A DNA stretch of 64,000 bases from NCBI GenBank assembly GCA_937980205.1, contig CALJKW010000078.1, positions 207,485 through 271,484 of the forward strand, in the 5' to 3' direction. The notes under the pieces are model-generated. The model made no database searches and was not told where the DNA came from. It saw only the letters and a program-made list of their open reading frames with translations. Within the stretch, counting starts at the first letter, position 1. Every line of letters starts with the position of its first letter. Shown in pieces: positions 9,452-17,179 of the stretch. The DNA is from an uncultured Myxococcales bacterium. Its GTDB lineage: Bacteria > Myxococcota > Myxococcia > Myxococcales > Myxococcaceae. A program made the translations under genes and the position numbers.

Positions 9452-9855
9452 TGGAACCGCTCGAGCTCGTGCCGCCGTGGTGGGTGCTGCTCGCCGCCGG
9501 CCTGCTGGTGGCCGTCACCGGGGTGCTGCTCTACCGCTGGGTCGCGCGCGACGAGCTGGCCCGCGTCGGCGGTCGCGTCCGCTCCGTCGTCGCGGCGGTC
9601 GTCTTCTCCATCGCCATCGCGCTCACCGGCTGGGGCGTGTGGGCGGTGACCGCGCTGCCGCCGCGCGAGGTCGCGTTCGCGATCATCTGGGTCGGTGTCT
9701 CCGGCTACTTCATCGTCGCCGCCGGCACCTTCAAGACGCAGCTCGGCCGCTTCGACACCGGCGCGGGCGCCACGCTGCGCCACCTGCTGCAGGCGCTCTT
9801 GTGGGGCCCGATCATGGTGCTGATGCTCCTGCCGCGCGGCGACCGGCGCAGTTGA
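9451..9855 (+). CDS. small three-helix membrane protein
   Basis: This 134-aa protein has ATG overlapping the hydrolase stop (TGATG at 9449). It has three or four hydrophobic helices: residues ~9-27 (WWVLLAAGLLVAVTGVLL), ~45-67, ~75-93, and a short ~112-125 segment ending LMLLP. Loops are Arg-rich, consistent with an inner-membrane protein. I recognise no family. Tight coupling to the hydrolase suggests co-expression. Confidence 0.8.
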   Translation: MEPLELVPPWWVLLAAGLLVAVTGVLLYRWVARDELARVGGRVRSVVAAVVFSIAIALTGWGVWAVTALPPREVAFAIIWVGVSGYFIVAAGTFKTQLGRFDTGAGATLRHLLQALLWGPIMVLMLLPRGDRRS

Positions 9856-9891
9856 TTTGCGCATCGGAGGGGTGAATGGTGTGTACCGACC

Positions 9892-10464
9892 ATGAACCGC
9901 GTCGGAATCGGTGGGGCGTCGAACGTCGGCAACACCCAGGGCGCGGGGCAGGCGCGCCCCACGCAGCAGCGCCAGAGCCACGTGCAGGTGCTCGAGCAGC
10001 AGATCGGCAAGATCGATCAGCAGCTCAAGGGCGCCGGCTGGGGCGCGAACACGCGCGAGCTGCGCGCGCTGCGCCAGGACCTCGCCTCCGAGCTCGGGCG
10101 CGTGCAGCAGGCGCTCGCCGGCAACATCCGGCTGCCTCCGCAGACCCAGGCCGCGGTCGACAACGTCACGCGCGGCCTCGGCGCCGAAGAGAAGGCGGTC
10201 GTCCTCGCCAAGGCGGCGGAGCTCTCCGACACCGGGTACGGCGTCGAGAAGACGAGCGGCCCGCGGTTCGCCGCGAACCTCGCGATGGAGCTCTCCGAGT
10301 ACCTCGCGATGGGCGCCACGCCGTCGTCCGGCCTGTCGGCTGCGATGACGAAGCTCGTGCAGGACGGCATGCCGGTGTTCTCGCAGAACCGCCAGCTGAT
10401 GTCGGACTACCAGAACAACCTCGCGACCGGCCGGCAGAACGCCGCGGTTCGCAACGGCGGCTGA
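9892..10464 (+). CDS. small soluble protein with Gln/Gly-rich N-terminus
   Basis: This 190-aa protein is not recognised. Residues 1-30 are polar and probably disordered (NVGNTQGAGQARPTQQRQ). Residues 30-80 form a likely amphipathic coiled coil (VQVLEQQIGKIDQQLKGAG, LRALRQDLASELGRVQQAL). The rest is helical. There is no signal peptide. An unstructured head plus helical body without an export signal recurs in several proteins of this window and is compatible with a secretion substrate, but nothing proves this. It converges on the CCWP-repeat gene with only 9 nt between. Confidence 0.75.
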   Translation: MNRVGIGGASNVGNTQGAGQARPTQQRQSHVQVLEQQIGKIDQQLKGAGWGANTRELRALRQDLASELGRVQQALAGNIRLPPQTQAAVDNVTRGLGAEEKAVVLAKAAELSDTGYGVEKTSGPRFAANLAMELSEYLAMGATPSSGLSAAMTKLVQDGMPVFSQNRQLMSDYQNNLATGRQNAAVRNGG

Positions 10465-10470
10465 CTCAGC

Positions 10471-10499
10471 GCCTCACCACCGCGCGCCGGCGGTGAGGC
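10471..10499. terminator. GC hairpin at convergent gene ends
   Basis: GCCTCACC and GGTGAGGC form an 8-bp stem at the junction of two convergent genes, overlapping the 3' end of the minus-strand gene. There is no T-tract, so it is at best a weak or bidirectional termination or decay-blocking structure. Confidence 0.35.
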
Positions 10500-11391
10500 C
10501 CAGCGACGAGCCCGGCGCTCCCAGCGAGACGTACGGCTCGAAGCTGAAGCCCGAGCGGCTCGTCGTCGCGGGCTCGTCGGGCACCTGCACCTCCTGCCGG
10601 GCGACGAGGCCGACGATGAGCAGCGCGAGGCCGGTGACCTGCATCGCGGTGTCGATGACGGCGACGGCGGCGCCGACCGGGTACAGCGGCTCGGCCGTGC
10701 ACGCGAGGTTCTGCCGCGTTCCGCGCGTCAACCCCGCCTGGCCGGCGATCGAGATGGCGGGGCCGATGATCGGGATCCACGCGACGGTGGAGACGAACCG
10801 CCAGCAGTTGTTCTCCGGCACCGCCGCCGCGTAGATGGCCGCGCCGAGGTTGACGAGCAGCGCGAGGACGTAGCCGGCTCCGAGCAGCGCGGCGCCGGTG
10901 ATGACGAGCCCTTTGCGCGCGCGGCGCTCGGTGTGCGTCTTCACCGGAGCCTCGGCGACGGGCGCCTGCGGCGCATCGGTCGGAGGAGGCGGCTGCACCG
11001 ACGCCGGCGGCGGCGGCGGCGGCGGCCACGTGCTCGCGTCGACGCACGTCTCGCCCTTCGCCGCGAGGCCGGGCGGGCACTCGGGCACGCCGACGCACCG
11101 CTGCTGCGCGCTCGCCCAGACCTGCCGCGGCCAGCAGCAGTTGCCCTGCGTGTCGGGGCTCACCGCCATGCCCGCAGGGCACGCCGCCGGCGCCGCGGCA
11201 GCCGCTGCGACGCACGTCTCGCCCTGCGCACGCAAGGGAGCCGGACACGCCGGGACTCCCACGCACGTGCTGCGAGAGTTCGACCACGCCTGCTGTGGCC
11301 AACAGCAGTGGCCCTGCGTGTCCGGGCCGACAGTTTGTCCTTCAGGGCATGCAGCAGCAGACAGCACCATCAGAGCGAGCGGAGAGAACAT
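10474..11391 (-). CDS. membrane protein with two Cys-rich CCWP repeats
   Basis: This 305-aa protein has a short N-terminal hydrophobic signal (MFSPLALMVLSAAACP), then two ~60-residue repeats with the pattern CP.G..V.PDTQG.CCWP.Q.W....C.G.P.CP (Cys pairs near 28 and 85), which likely form disulfide-bonded extracytoplasmic modules. A Pro-rich linker precedes residue ~150. After it come a basic stretch (ERRARKG), a hydrophobic helix ~162-190 and further hydrophobic segments (IPIIGPAISIAGQAG; VIDTAMQVTGLALLIVGLV). The C-terminus ends SLGLTAGARW, like an outer-membrane strand but isolated. The CCWP module occurs near kinases in myxobacteria, as I recall. The function is unknown. Confidence 0.82.
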   Translation of the reverse strand: MFSPLALMVLSAAACPEGQTVGPDTQGHCCWPQQAWSNSRSTCVGVPACPAPLRAQGETCVAAAAAAPAACPAGMAVSPDTQGNCCWPRQVWASAQQRCVGVPECPPGLAAKGETCVDASTWPPPPPPPASVQPPPPTDAPQAPVAEAPVKTHTERRARKGLVITGAALLGAGYVLALLVNLGAAIYAAAVPENNCWRFVSTVAWIPIIGPAISIAGQAGLTRGTRQNLACTAEPLYPVGAAVAVIDTAMQVTGLALLIVGLVARQEVQVPDEPATTSRSGFSFEPYVSLGAPGSSLGLTAGARW

Positions 11392-11493
11392 GCGCCCGCA
11401 CTTCTACTCCGAGTCACGCCGCTCCCACCGGGGTGATTGTGACCCTGCGCGGTCGCAGCAACCCCGCGATGCGAGACAGCCCTGCGGTGGATC

Positions 11494-11509
11494 GCTCCTC
11501 GCAAGGAGC
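11494..11509 (+). promoter_or_regulatory. hairpin over Shine-Dalgarno of response regulator
   Basis: GCTCCT-CGCA-AGGAGC is a perfect 6-bp stem with a 4-nt loop; its 3' arm is the AAGGAG ribosome-binding site 10 nt upstream of ATG 11519. If formed, it would mask the site and reduce translation of the regulator-kinase pair. Confidence 0.5.
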
Positions 11510-11518
11510 AGTCCCGAC

Positions 11519-11875
11519 ATGAAACGTGTTCTGTTCGTCGACGACGAGCCAATGATGCTCAGTGGGCTGAAGAACATGTTCCGGAAGCACCGCCGCGAGT
11601 GGGACATGGTCTTCGTCTCGTCCGGTCGCGATGCCCTCGAGGAGCTCGCGCGCGCCCCCTTCGACGTCCTGGTGTCGGACATGCGCATGCCCGGCCTCGA
11701 CGGCGCCGAGCTCTTGCAGCAGGTGCAGGCCCGCTGGCCCGCGACGGCGTGCTTCATCCTCTCGGGCTACGCCGACGCCGAAGCGCAGCAGCGCGCGAAG
11801 GCCGTCGCCCGTGGCTACTTCTCGAAGCCCTGCGAGGCCGAAGCCCTGCGGAGCGCCATCGAGGGCATCCTGTGA
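11519..11875 (+). CDS. single-domain response regulator
   Basis: This 118-aa CheY-like receiver has acidic residues DDE at 8-10, phospho-acceptor Asp54 (VLVSDMRMPGLDG), Ser/Thr switch (ILSGYAD) near 80 and a conserved Lys in FSKPCEAEAL near 103. It has no output domain, so it should signal through a partner. ATG is preceded by AAGGAG at 10 nt. Its TGA overlaps the GTG of the histidine kinase gene, a strong indication that the two are a cognate pair. Confidence 0.92.
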   Translation: MKRVLFVDDEPMMLSGLKNMFRKHRREWDMVFVSSGRDALEELARAPFDVLVSDMRMPGLDGAELLQQVQARWPATACFILSGYADAEAQQRAKAVARGYFSKPCEAEALRSAIEGIL

Positions 11876-13356
11876 AGCGCTTCTTCCGCGTCGTCGATTC
11901 GCTGATCGACCCGCGGCTGCGAATGGTCGCGTCGACCGACGAGCTGCGCATCCTGCGCCTCATCGGCGGAGTCAACGCCATCAACTTCCTGGAGCTCGTC
12001 GGCTTCGTGCTCGCGATGGGCCACAAGATGCCCTCGTCGGCGACGGTGGCCATGGTCGGCATCCTCGCGTCGCTCGTGTTCATCGGCATTCGCCTGCGCT
12101 TCTTCGCCACGCGGCGCGGCGCAGGCACTCTGCTGTGGCTCGGCATGCTGCTGCTCGTCGCGCACGCGGCGCTGTACGAGAACGGCCAGTGGTCGTTCAT
12201 GAGCCCGGTGCTCGGCACCATCGTCCTGCTCGCAATGTTCCTCGGCGGCCAGCGCGCCGCCGTCGTCGCCCTCGGGCTCGCGCTCGGCCTGCTCGGCGTC
12301 ATCACCGCCATCCACGCGAACGGCTGGCGGTTGCCGTCGTCGAGCCCCGAGCTCGACCCGCTCGTGCCGACCGCCGTCACCAGTGGGCTGTGCCTCATCT
12401 GCCTCACCTTCCTCGCCTGGCTCAACCACAGCTCTCGCCAGCGCGCGTACGAAGAGCTGAACCACGCGCTCGAGCGCGTGAAGGCGAGCGAGATCGCGCG
12501 CGCGCGCGCCGAAGCAGAGCTCGCGCTGGCCCAGAAGCTCGAGGCGGTGGGCCGCCTGGCCGCGGGCGTAGCGCACGAGATCAACACGCCGGTGCAGTTC
12601 GTCGGCGACAGCATGGCCTTCATCGAAGAAGCCTTTGGCGAGCTGCGAGCCGTGCTGGCGGGCTACGCCGAGCTCGAGGCCGCCGCGAAGCGGGGAGAGC
12701 CGCTCTCCGCTCTGCTCGAGCGCGCCGCGAAGATCCGCGAGGAGCACGACCTCGACTACGTCATCGAAGAGGCACCGCCGGCGCTGGCGCGCTCGAGAGA
12801 AGGCCTCGCGCGCATCGCGCGCATCGTCCGCTCGATGCGAGACTTCGCCCATCCGGACTCGCAGCAGCCCGAGTTCGTCGATCTGAACCGCGCGGTCGAG
12901 ACCACCGTCACCATCGCCACCAGCGAGCACAAGCTCGTCGCCGACGTGGACCTGCAGCTCGGCGACGTCGGACGCGTGAAGTGCATCGGCGGGGAGATCA
13001 ACCAGGTGATCTTGAACCTCGTCGTCAACGCGGCGCACGCCATCGCCGATCGCTATCGCGGCCAGAACCGGCGCGGGCGCATCACCGTCAAGACCTGGCG
13101 CGCCGGCGGCGACGCGTTCATCTCGGTGACCGACGACGGCGGCGGCATCCCCGAAGCCGTTCGGTCGCGCATCTTCGAGCCGTTCTTCACCACGAAGGAG
13201 GTCGGCCGCGGCACCGGCCAGGGCCTCGCCATCGCGCGCAACGTCGTGATGAACAAACACCACGGCTCGTTGACGTTCGAGACGCAGCTCGGCGTGGGCA
13301 CGACGTTCACCGTGCGGCTGCCGGCTGATGACGGCGCGCCGCGCCTCGCGGCGTGA
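11872..13356 (+). CDS. membrane-bound histidine kinase
   Basis: This 494-aa protein has a GTG start inside the regulator stop (GTGA). Residues ~28-185 contain about six hydrophobic segments, so sensing is probably within the membrane, with no large periplasmic loop. A coiled linker (~190-225) leads to the phosphotransfer helix with His235 in GVAHEINTP. The following ~70 residues form an extended helical insert before the second dimerisation helix (SMRDFAHPDSQQPEF). The ATPase domain has the N box NQVILNLVVNAAHA, G1 DDGGGIP, F box FEPFFTTKEVGRGTG and G2 GQGLAIA. It acts on the receiver encoded upstream. It converges with the next minus-strand gene, one base apart. Confidence 0.93.
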   Translation: MKRFFRVVDSLIDPRLRMVASTDELRILRLIGGVNAINFLELVGFVLAMGHKMPSSATVAMVGILASLVFIGIRLRFFATRRGAGTLLWLGMLLLVAHAALYENGQWSFMSPVLGTIVLLAMFLGGQRAAVVALGLALGLLGVITAIHANGWRLPSSSPELDPLVPTAVTSGLCLICLTFLAWLNHSSRQRAYEELNHALERVKASEIARARAEAELALAQKLEAVGRLAAGVAHEINTPVQFVGDSMAFIEEAFGELRAVLAGYAELEAAAKRGEPLSALLERAAKIREEHDLDYVIEEAPPALARSREGLARIARIVRSMRDFAHPDSQQPEFVDLNRAVETTVTIATSEHKLVADVDLQLGDVGRVKCIGGEINQVILNLVVNAAHAIADRYRGQNRRGRITVKTWRAGGDAFISVTDDGGGIPEAVRSRIFEPFFTTKEVGRGTGQGLAIARNVVMNKHHGSLTFETQLGVGTTFTVRLPADDGAPRLAA

Positions 13357-13357
13357 A

Positions 13358-13621
13358 TCAGCCCTTCTGCGGAACCTTCTGCCCTTCGGGCGCCGCTTCG
13401 GTCGTCGGCTTCTGCACCGCGCCCTGCCCCTCGCGCTCGATGTGGATGTGGCCGAGGTCCTCGGCCTTCAGCGTGCCGTTCTTGATCAGCGCATCGACGA
13501 GCTGGCGGTGCTGCTCTTCGTGCTCCTGCGGAAGCGCGTCGGAGTCCGAGTCGTACTTGATGATGACGTTCTTCTTCTTCGTCGTCGGGTCGACTTGAAG
13601 GCGGATCGTAAGTGACGCCAT
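13358..13621 (-). CDS. 87-aa protein, last gene of the FtsH-like cluster
   Basis: The N-terminal ~65 residues form a compact beta-rich unit (MASLTIRLQVDPTTKKKNVI, then KYDSDSDALPQEHEEQHR); the C-terminal tail is charged and Gln/Pro-rich and probably flexible. The pattern of a short beta protein at the end of an FtsH-like operon fits the small accessory X components of FtsH ternary systems, but I identify it only by context. A 24-codon decayed copy of its 5' end lies immediately upstream at 13664-13738. Transcription is probably from the upstream FtsH genes. Confidence 0.78.
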   Translation of the reverse strand: MASLTIRLQVDPTTKKKNVIIKYDSDSDALPQEHEEQHRQLVDALIKNGTLKAEDLGHIHIEREGQGAVQKPTTEAAPEGQKVPQKG

Positions 13622-13663
13622 GAGAGCCTCGTGCGCGGCAGGGCCGGTGCCCTACCGGGCGGG

Positions 13664-13738
13664 TCAGGGGGTAGGCCCCCTGGGGTTGTTCTTCTTGGTG
13701 GTGGGGTCCACCTGCAGCCTGATCGTCAACAACGCCAT
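13664..13738 (-). pseudogene. truncated duplicate of the 87-aa gene
   Basis: A 24-codon frame begins MALLTIRLQVDPTTKK, identical at 15 of 16 positions to the start of the adjacent 87-aa protein (MASLTIRLQVDPTTKK), then runs NNPRGPTP and stops. The nucleotide sequences differ at many synonymous sites (for example CTTCAAGTCGACCCG against CTGCAGGTGGACCCC), so this was a selected paralogue for some time before truncation rather than a recent duplication. It could still be translated as a micropeptide. Confidence 0.7.
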
Positions 13739-13757
13739 GCACTGACCCTATGCTGCT

Positions 13758-14819
13758 TCAGCGCGCCGCGTCGACCTCGCGCACCTCGGCCTGCTCGAGC
13801 ACGTAGCCGATGAGCTGCTGCTGGTACGCCGCCTCGACCATCGACGTCGCCGCGGCCGGGTCGGCCTTCCCCAGCGACTTGAGCGCCGCCTCGTCGAGCC
13901 CCAGCGCCGCGCCGGAGGCAACCATGATGGCCTCGAGCTGCTCGGGCTCCGGCTTCACGCCGTCGCGCTCGGCGATCGCCTTGAGCGCGAGCGACAGGCG
14001 AAGCCGCGAGCGGACCTCCTCGCGCTTCACCGGGTCCTCGAGCCACAGGTCGAGCGCCTCCTGCTGCTCGGCGGCGTCGAAGCCCTTCGCCGACAGGTGG
14101 GTGCCCTCGGCGGCGCCCCAGCGGCGGCGCAGCTCTTCGTCGACGAGCGCGTCGCCGACGTCGGCGCCGGCGCGGTTGGCGACCTCTTCGAGCACCTTCG
14201 CCTCGGCGTCGGCCCAGGCGCCGTCGACCCACTCGGAGATCAGCTCGTCGGCGATCTTCAGCATCACCTCGTCGAGCGTCTTGCCGCGGCCGAGCTTCAC
14301 CAGCGCCGCCGGGTCGTCGCCGTTCAGCGGCTTGACCTCGAACGCGCGCAGCACGTCGACGATCAGCTCCGCCGTCTTGCCGCGCAGCGCAGGGTTCGGG
14401 TGCTCGGCTCCGAGCTTCACCTTCACGCGCGCCGAGCCGCCGACCTGCGCTCCGGTGAGCTGCTCGGCGAGGCCCTCGAGCGCGGCGTTGGGCACGAGGT
14501 CGAACGACCAGCCGAAGCGCACGCCGCCGGGCATCAGCTTCCCGCCGACGTAGCCGAGCACGTCGACCTCGACCTCGTCGCCCGCCGCGAGCTTCTCGCC
14601 GCGCGCCCGCTCGCGCCGTACGCCGTGCTCGCGCAAGAGCTCGACGAACCGGCCCGACAGCTCATCGGCCGTCGGAGGCTCGGGCGCCTCGACCGTCATC
14701 ACCAGGCCCTCGAGCGAGGGGGCCTTCACCGGCGGCAGCGGCACCGCACCCTTCTTGAGCGCCTGGGTGACGGGCAGCTGCTGCAGCTTTCGCAGAATCA
14801 GATCGGCTTGGAGACTCAT
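13758..14819 (-). CDS. divergent trigger-factor-like chaperone/PPIase
   Basis: This 353-aa protein is shorter than housekeeping trigger factor (~430-450). It lacks the N-terminal ribosome-docking FRxGxxP motif. Residues ~70-165 resemble the FKBP-type PPIase insert (GDEVEVDVLGYVGGKLMPGG, then ELIVDVLRAFEVKPL), and residues ~170-345 the helical trigger-factor C-terminal cradle (RLRLSLALKAIAERDGV). It is probably a dedicated chaperone that does not bind ribosomes. ATG overlaps the stop of the upstream Ala-rich gene (TGATG), so the two are coupled; that Ala-rich protein is the obvious client candidate (inference). Confidence 0.75.
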   Translation of the reverse strand: MSLQADLILRKLQQLPVTQALKKGAVPLPPVKAPSLEGLVMTVEAPEPPTADELSGRFVELLREHGVRRERARGEKLAAGDEVEVDVLGYVGGKLMPGGVRFGWSFDLVPNAALEGLAEQLTGAQVGGSARVKVKLGAEHPNPALRGKTAELIVDVLRAFEVKPLNGDDPAALVKLGRGKTLDEVMLKIADELISEWVDGAWADAEAKVLEEVANRAGADVGDALVDEELRRRWGAAEGTHLSAKGFDAAEQQEALDLWLEDPVKREEVRSRLRLSLALKAIAERDGVKPEPEQLEAIMVASGAALGLDEAALKSLGKADPAAATSMVEAAYQQQLIGYVLEQAEVREVDAAR

Positions 14820-15790
14820 CAGCGGAACCAAGATCCCACGAAGGAAGAGATGGTGGAAACAGCCGCGCCGACCTGGCTCACGATCGGGATGTTGGTCGCC
14901 GCGGCGATCGAACCGATGGCGGTCACGACCGAGGCAGCTCGACGACCGAAGCTCGCGTTCGGGTCACGAAGCGTCGCGACGGCGTTCGCGGTGTCGGCGA
15001 CGGCGATGGCCACGTTCGCTCCGGGCACGAAGCGCCCCGCGGTGCGCGCGAGCCGCCCCGCAGCGACCGTGGCCTGCGCGGCTCGGCCGGCGCGCGCGGC
15101 GCGGATCGCCGCGACCGTGTTCGCCCGTGCCGCCTGCGGAGCCGCCCGGCGTGCCGTGGCGACCGCCCGCTGCTGCATCGCCTGGCGCGTGCGCCCGCTC
15201 ATGCTGTCGACGGCGATGCGCGCGGCGGTCCGACGCGCCGCCCCGGGGGCTCCCGGCGCCGCGGCGGTGTACGCGCGGCGCGCCGCCCGGTACGAGGTGG
15301 CGAAGCGGTTCCCGTCGCGGACGAGCTCGGCGGTGTGCTGCGCGACCTGCGCGGTGTCGTTCACCGCCTCTGCCGACGACCGGATGGCCGCCGTCACGTC
15401 CTCGCGCGAGCCGGTGCGCGCGGCCTGGCGAACGTTCTGCACCGCGCTCGAGATGGTGCCCGGCAGGTTGTACGCGCTCACCGCCTGGCGCGCGGTGCGG
15501 ACCGTACGACCCGCGACCTCCGCGCGCTGGAACGTGTTGTTCGAGCCCGCCGCCGCGCTGTCTACCGCGTTCCGCCAGTTCTGCCGGGTCTGACCCGCCC
15601 GCCGGCCGAAGTCGCGCAGGCTCTGCGGCCCGGTCCGAAACGAGTCGCGCGCGGCCAGCGCGTCGGGGACGACCTTCGTCGCGTCGCTGGCCGCGTTCAG
15701 CAGCTCACGCGGCTCGTACTGCGTCCTCACGCCCATGCGCTCGAAGAAGCTCGGTCGCGGCGCGGGGTTACGTCCAACGGGAGTGGTCAT
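14819..15790 (-). CDS. Ala/Arg-rich protein with hydrophobic C-terminal tail
   Basis: This 323-aa protein is not recognised. It has a polar N-terminus (MTTPVGRNPAPRPSFFERMG) without a signal peptide, then a long helical region rich in Ala, Arg, Thr and Gln from ~30 to 260. Two moderately hydrophobic segments follow at the end (residues ~255-275 and ~285-320; GSIAAATNIPIVSQVGAAVS). The layout suggests a protein that can insert into or associate with membranes. Translation is coupled to the downstream chaperone-like gene, which may hold it soluble. An effector-type role would fit a conflict cluster, but this is inference. Confidence 0.72.
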   Translation of the reverse strand: MTTPVGRNPAPRPSFFERMGVRTQYEPRELLNAASDATKVVPDALAARDSFRTGPQSLRDFGRRAGQTRQNWRNAVDSAAAGSNNTFQRAEVAGRTVRTARQAVSAYNLPGTISSAVQNVRQAARTGSREDVTAAIRSSAEAVNDTAQVAQHTAELVRDGNRFATSYRAARRAYTAAAPGAPGAARRTAARIAVDSMSGRTRQAMQQRAVATARRAAPQAARANTVAAIRAARAGRAAQATVAAGRLARTAGRFVPGANVAIAVADTANAVATLRDPNASFGRRAASVVTAIGSIAAATNIPIVSQVGAAVSTISSFVGSWFR

Positions 15791-15825
15791 GGTTCCTTGG
15801 GTACGGAGGTGAACGCTCAGTGGAT

Positions 15826-17145
15826 TCAGGCCGGCGCCGACGCGCCACGGCCCTCGAGCTCGAGCGACCGGGCCGCCGCCCGCGACGCGCTGAGCACCGT
15901 GGCGCGCAAGAGGCCGTCTTCCACGCGCACGCGCCGCGACTCCTTCGTGTCGTTGACGAGGGTGAGCCGCTGGCCGCGCGCCGAGACGTCGACGCGAGCG
16001 GGCGGAGCAGACAGCGTGATCGTCGCCTCCGAGGTGGTCGCCTCCTCGAGCACGTCGAGCTCGATGAAGACCGAGTGGCCCGACGTCACCGCCCAGGCCC
16101 CGGCGGGCAGCTGCAGCCGAAGCTCGAGCCGCTCGCCCGGCGCGAGCACCTGCTGCGCGACGACGTGCGGAGAGTGCGCCGGTGCACCGAGGCAATACGT
16201 GCCGACCTCGACCTCGCGCACCCTGGGGCTCGGCCGGAACACGAGCTCGACCGAGCTCATCGGGTCGACCGGCACCGCGACGTCGCACGCCTCGCAGCGG
16301 CCGGCGGCGTCGAGATCTTCCGGGCGCTCGAGCTGGCTCGAGGCGACGCGGCAGTGCGGGCAGAGCAGATCCCACCGCAGCTGCAAGAGGCCGACGTCGG
16401 CGGCGATCAGGCACGCGTCGATCATCGCGTCCTCCGGCATGCCCGCGCGGTGCGCGAGCTCGATGGGCCGCAGCCGGCCGAGCTCGCGCGGGTCGCCCTG
16501 GCGGATCATCATCTCGAGCACCATCAGCGCGTGGGGAGTCGCGCCGTTCGCGTGCGCCGCCTTGAGCAGCCGCTCGAGCTCGCGCTCGCCGTCGCTCGAG
16601 AGCGGCTGCGTGGGCGCCAGCGGGTCGAGGCGGCTGCGCTGCTCTTCCGGAGTCGCGAGGTACTGCTCGAGCTCCTCGTACACGCGCTGGAACGCGCGCT
16701 TGAGCCGCACGCCGAGCTCGGCCGCGACGACCGGCGCGTACATCATCGAGCGCGGCTGCGCCTCGAACGTCTGCGTGAGCCGCGTGCCGTTCCCGTCGGC
16801 CTCGAGCTCGACCACGCTGCGCATCCACAAGAGCGGGCCGGCGCGGTACTCGCGCAGCACACCGAAGCGCTGACCGGCGACGTGCTCGAACGGGTGCTCC
16901 ACCCACTCGAGCGTGAAGCCGAGCTGCTTCGCGCGGCCGATCAGCACGCGTCCGCCCTCGGCAGGCTCATACGTGCCCTTCGCCTCGGGAATGCCCGCGG
17001 CGCGGTTGATGCGATCGGTGTCCGAGACGTACGCCCAGACCTCGGCCGGCGAGGCCGAGAAGCGCTGCTCCAGGGAGAACCGCTGCGAAGCCTCGCCCGG
17101 GGCGCGCGGGTGAGCAGCCGTCAACGAGGAAGGGTCGGATGGCAT
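15826..17145 (-). CDS. SRPBCC domain plus DUF5939-like protein without cyclase
   Basis: This 439-aa protein has residues ~20-160 in the SRPBCC/polyketide-cyclase-like pattern (SASPAEVWAYVSDTDRINR, GTRLTQTFEAQ), a helix-grip fold that binds hydrophobic ligands. Residues ~185-400 resemble DUF5939, including a zinc-ribbon-like set of cysteines (LCPHC ... GRCEAC) and the AHSPHVVAQQVLAPGE segment. In myxobacterial signalling proteins this pair usually precedes an adenylate/guanylate cyclase domain; here the protein ends after SLELEGRGASAPA, so the cyclase is absent. It may be a ligand-sensing regulator of the FtsH-like cluster. It starts 34 nt after the FtsH-like stop. Confidence 0.82.
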   Translation of the reverse strand: MPSDPSSLTAAHPRAPGEASQRFSLEQRFSASPAEVWAYVSDTDRINRAAGIPEAKGTYEPAEGGRVLIGRAKQLGFTLEWVEHPFEHVAGQRFGVLREYRAGPLLWMRSVVELEADGNGTRLTQTFEAQPRSMMYAPVVAAELGVRLKRAFQRVYEELEQYLATPEEQRSRLDPLAPTQPLSSDGERELERLLKAAHANGATPHALMVLEMMIRQGDPRELGRLRPIELAHRAGMPEDAMIDACLIAADVGLLQLRWDLLCPHCRVASSQLERPEDLDAAGRCEACDVAVPVDPMSSVELVFRPSPRVREVEVGTYCLGAPAHSPHVVAQQVLAPGERLELRLQLPAGAWAVTSGHSVFIELDVLEEATTSEATITLSAPPARVDVSARGQRLTLVNDTKESRRVRVEDGLLRATVLSASRAAARSLELEGRGASAPA

Positions 17146-17179
17146 GTGGGCCCTACGGTGCAGAGGAGAGATTGGATTT

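Noticed and set aside
13053..13742. 229-aa minus frame across the HK end and the 87-aa gene
   Set aside because: Mixes antisense of the kinase with another frame of the 87-aa gene; composition not protein-like.
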